A DNA stretch of 64,000 nt from Lithobates sylvaticus. Lineage: Eukaryota > Chordata > Amphibia > Anura > Ranidae. Each line of letters begins with the position of its first letter. The first letter of the stretch is position 1. The translations under genes were made by a program, and so were the position numbers. A model generated the notes under the pieces. The model had not been told where the DNA came from and searched no databases. It was given only the letters and a program-made list of their open reading frames with translations. Shown here in pieces: positions 63,968-64,000 of the stretch. The stretch spans positions 88,017,356-88,081,355 of the forward strand of contig CM053033.1 of assembly GCA_028564925.1 (NCBI GenBank), read 5' to 3'.

Positions 63968-64000
63968 CAGCTTTTCGGACGACCGTTCGTCCGTTTTTTG
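63968..64000. mobile_element. start of a GTACACAC-type MITE, cut by window end
   Basis: CTGGTACACACGATCAGC resembles the terminus of the MITE at 31736-32099 and is followed by a C/G/T-rich phrase (CGGACGACCGTTCGTCCG, a small palindrome). Only 33 bases are seen. Confidence 0.5.

Overview
The window is eukaryotic, repeat-dominated vertebrate DNA. The mix of a chromodomain Ty3/Gypsy element, a DIRS1-like element, Tc1, piggyBac and hAT transposons, TTAA-flanked MITEs and several foldback MITEs points to an amphibian, most likely a ranid-type frog (inference from recalled repeat families, not from a search). More than 80% of the bases can be assigned to mobile elements, minisatellites or one satellite. 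There are no bacterial-style operons, CRISPR arrays, tRNA or rRNA genes that I can see.

Layout. 1-890: 3' end of a CR1/L2-type LINE. 896-1927: 21-bp minisatellite. 1928-2449: mostly unique DNA with a speculative minus-strand first exon. 2450-8280: young Ty3/Gypsy chromovirus-type element with near-identical LTRs. 8281-8923: 3' half of a Tc1 transposon. 9839-15767: 5.9-kb piggyBac-like transposon with a broken transposase and a 385-bp tandem repeat. 16655-18605: three MITE/foldback copies. 19178-31187: 12-kb hAT transposon with a perfect 8-bp target duplication; it holds four tandem-repeat blocks, one of which (six units of 433 bp) sits inside the transposase coding sequence. 31736-33540: a MITE and a G-rich minisatellite. 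33541-47375: about 12.5 copies of a ~1,019-bp three-monomer higher-order satellite, broken near its right edge by a 990-bp MITE whose TTAA duplication gives an exact empty site. 48300-63000: a host gene on the plus strand. Four exons, at 48.6, 51.5, 60.0 and 62.8 kb, join in phase; the introns are packed with a C-rich minisatellite beside a 484-base gap, a 5' half of Tc1 carrying a hAT MITE, and a three-level nest (TTAA MITE interrupted by a whole-looking DIRS element and by a palindromic MITE).

How the parts relate. The piggyBac-like element shares its terminal sequences with the TTAA MITEs at 17.3, 46.2 and 52.6 kb, so it looks like the source (or a close relative of the source) of the enzyme that moved them. 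The piggyBac and hAT elements both carry a run of strong hairpins at the promoter-side end and large minisatellites between that end and the transposase ATG. The most interesting points are the 433-bp array inserted in the hAT transposase, the trimeric satellite, the perfect MITE-in-satellite insertion, and the host exons hidden in the repeats. I could not identify the host gene.
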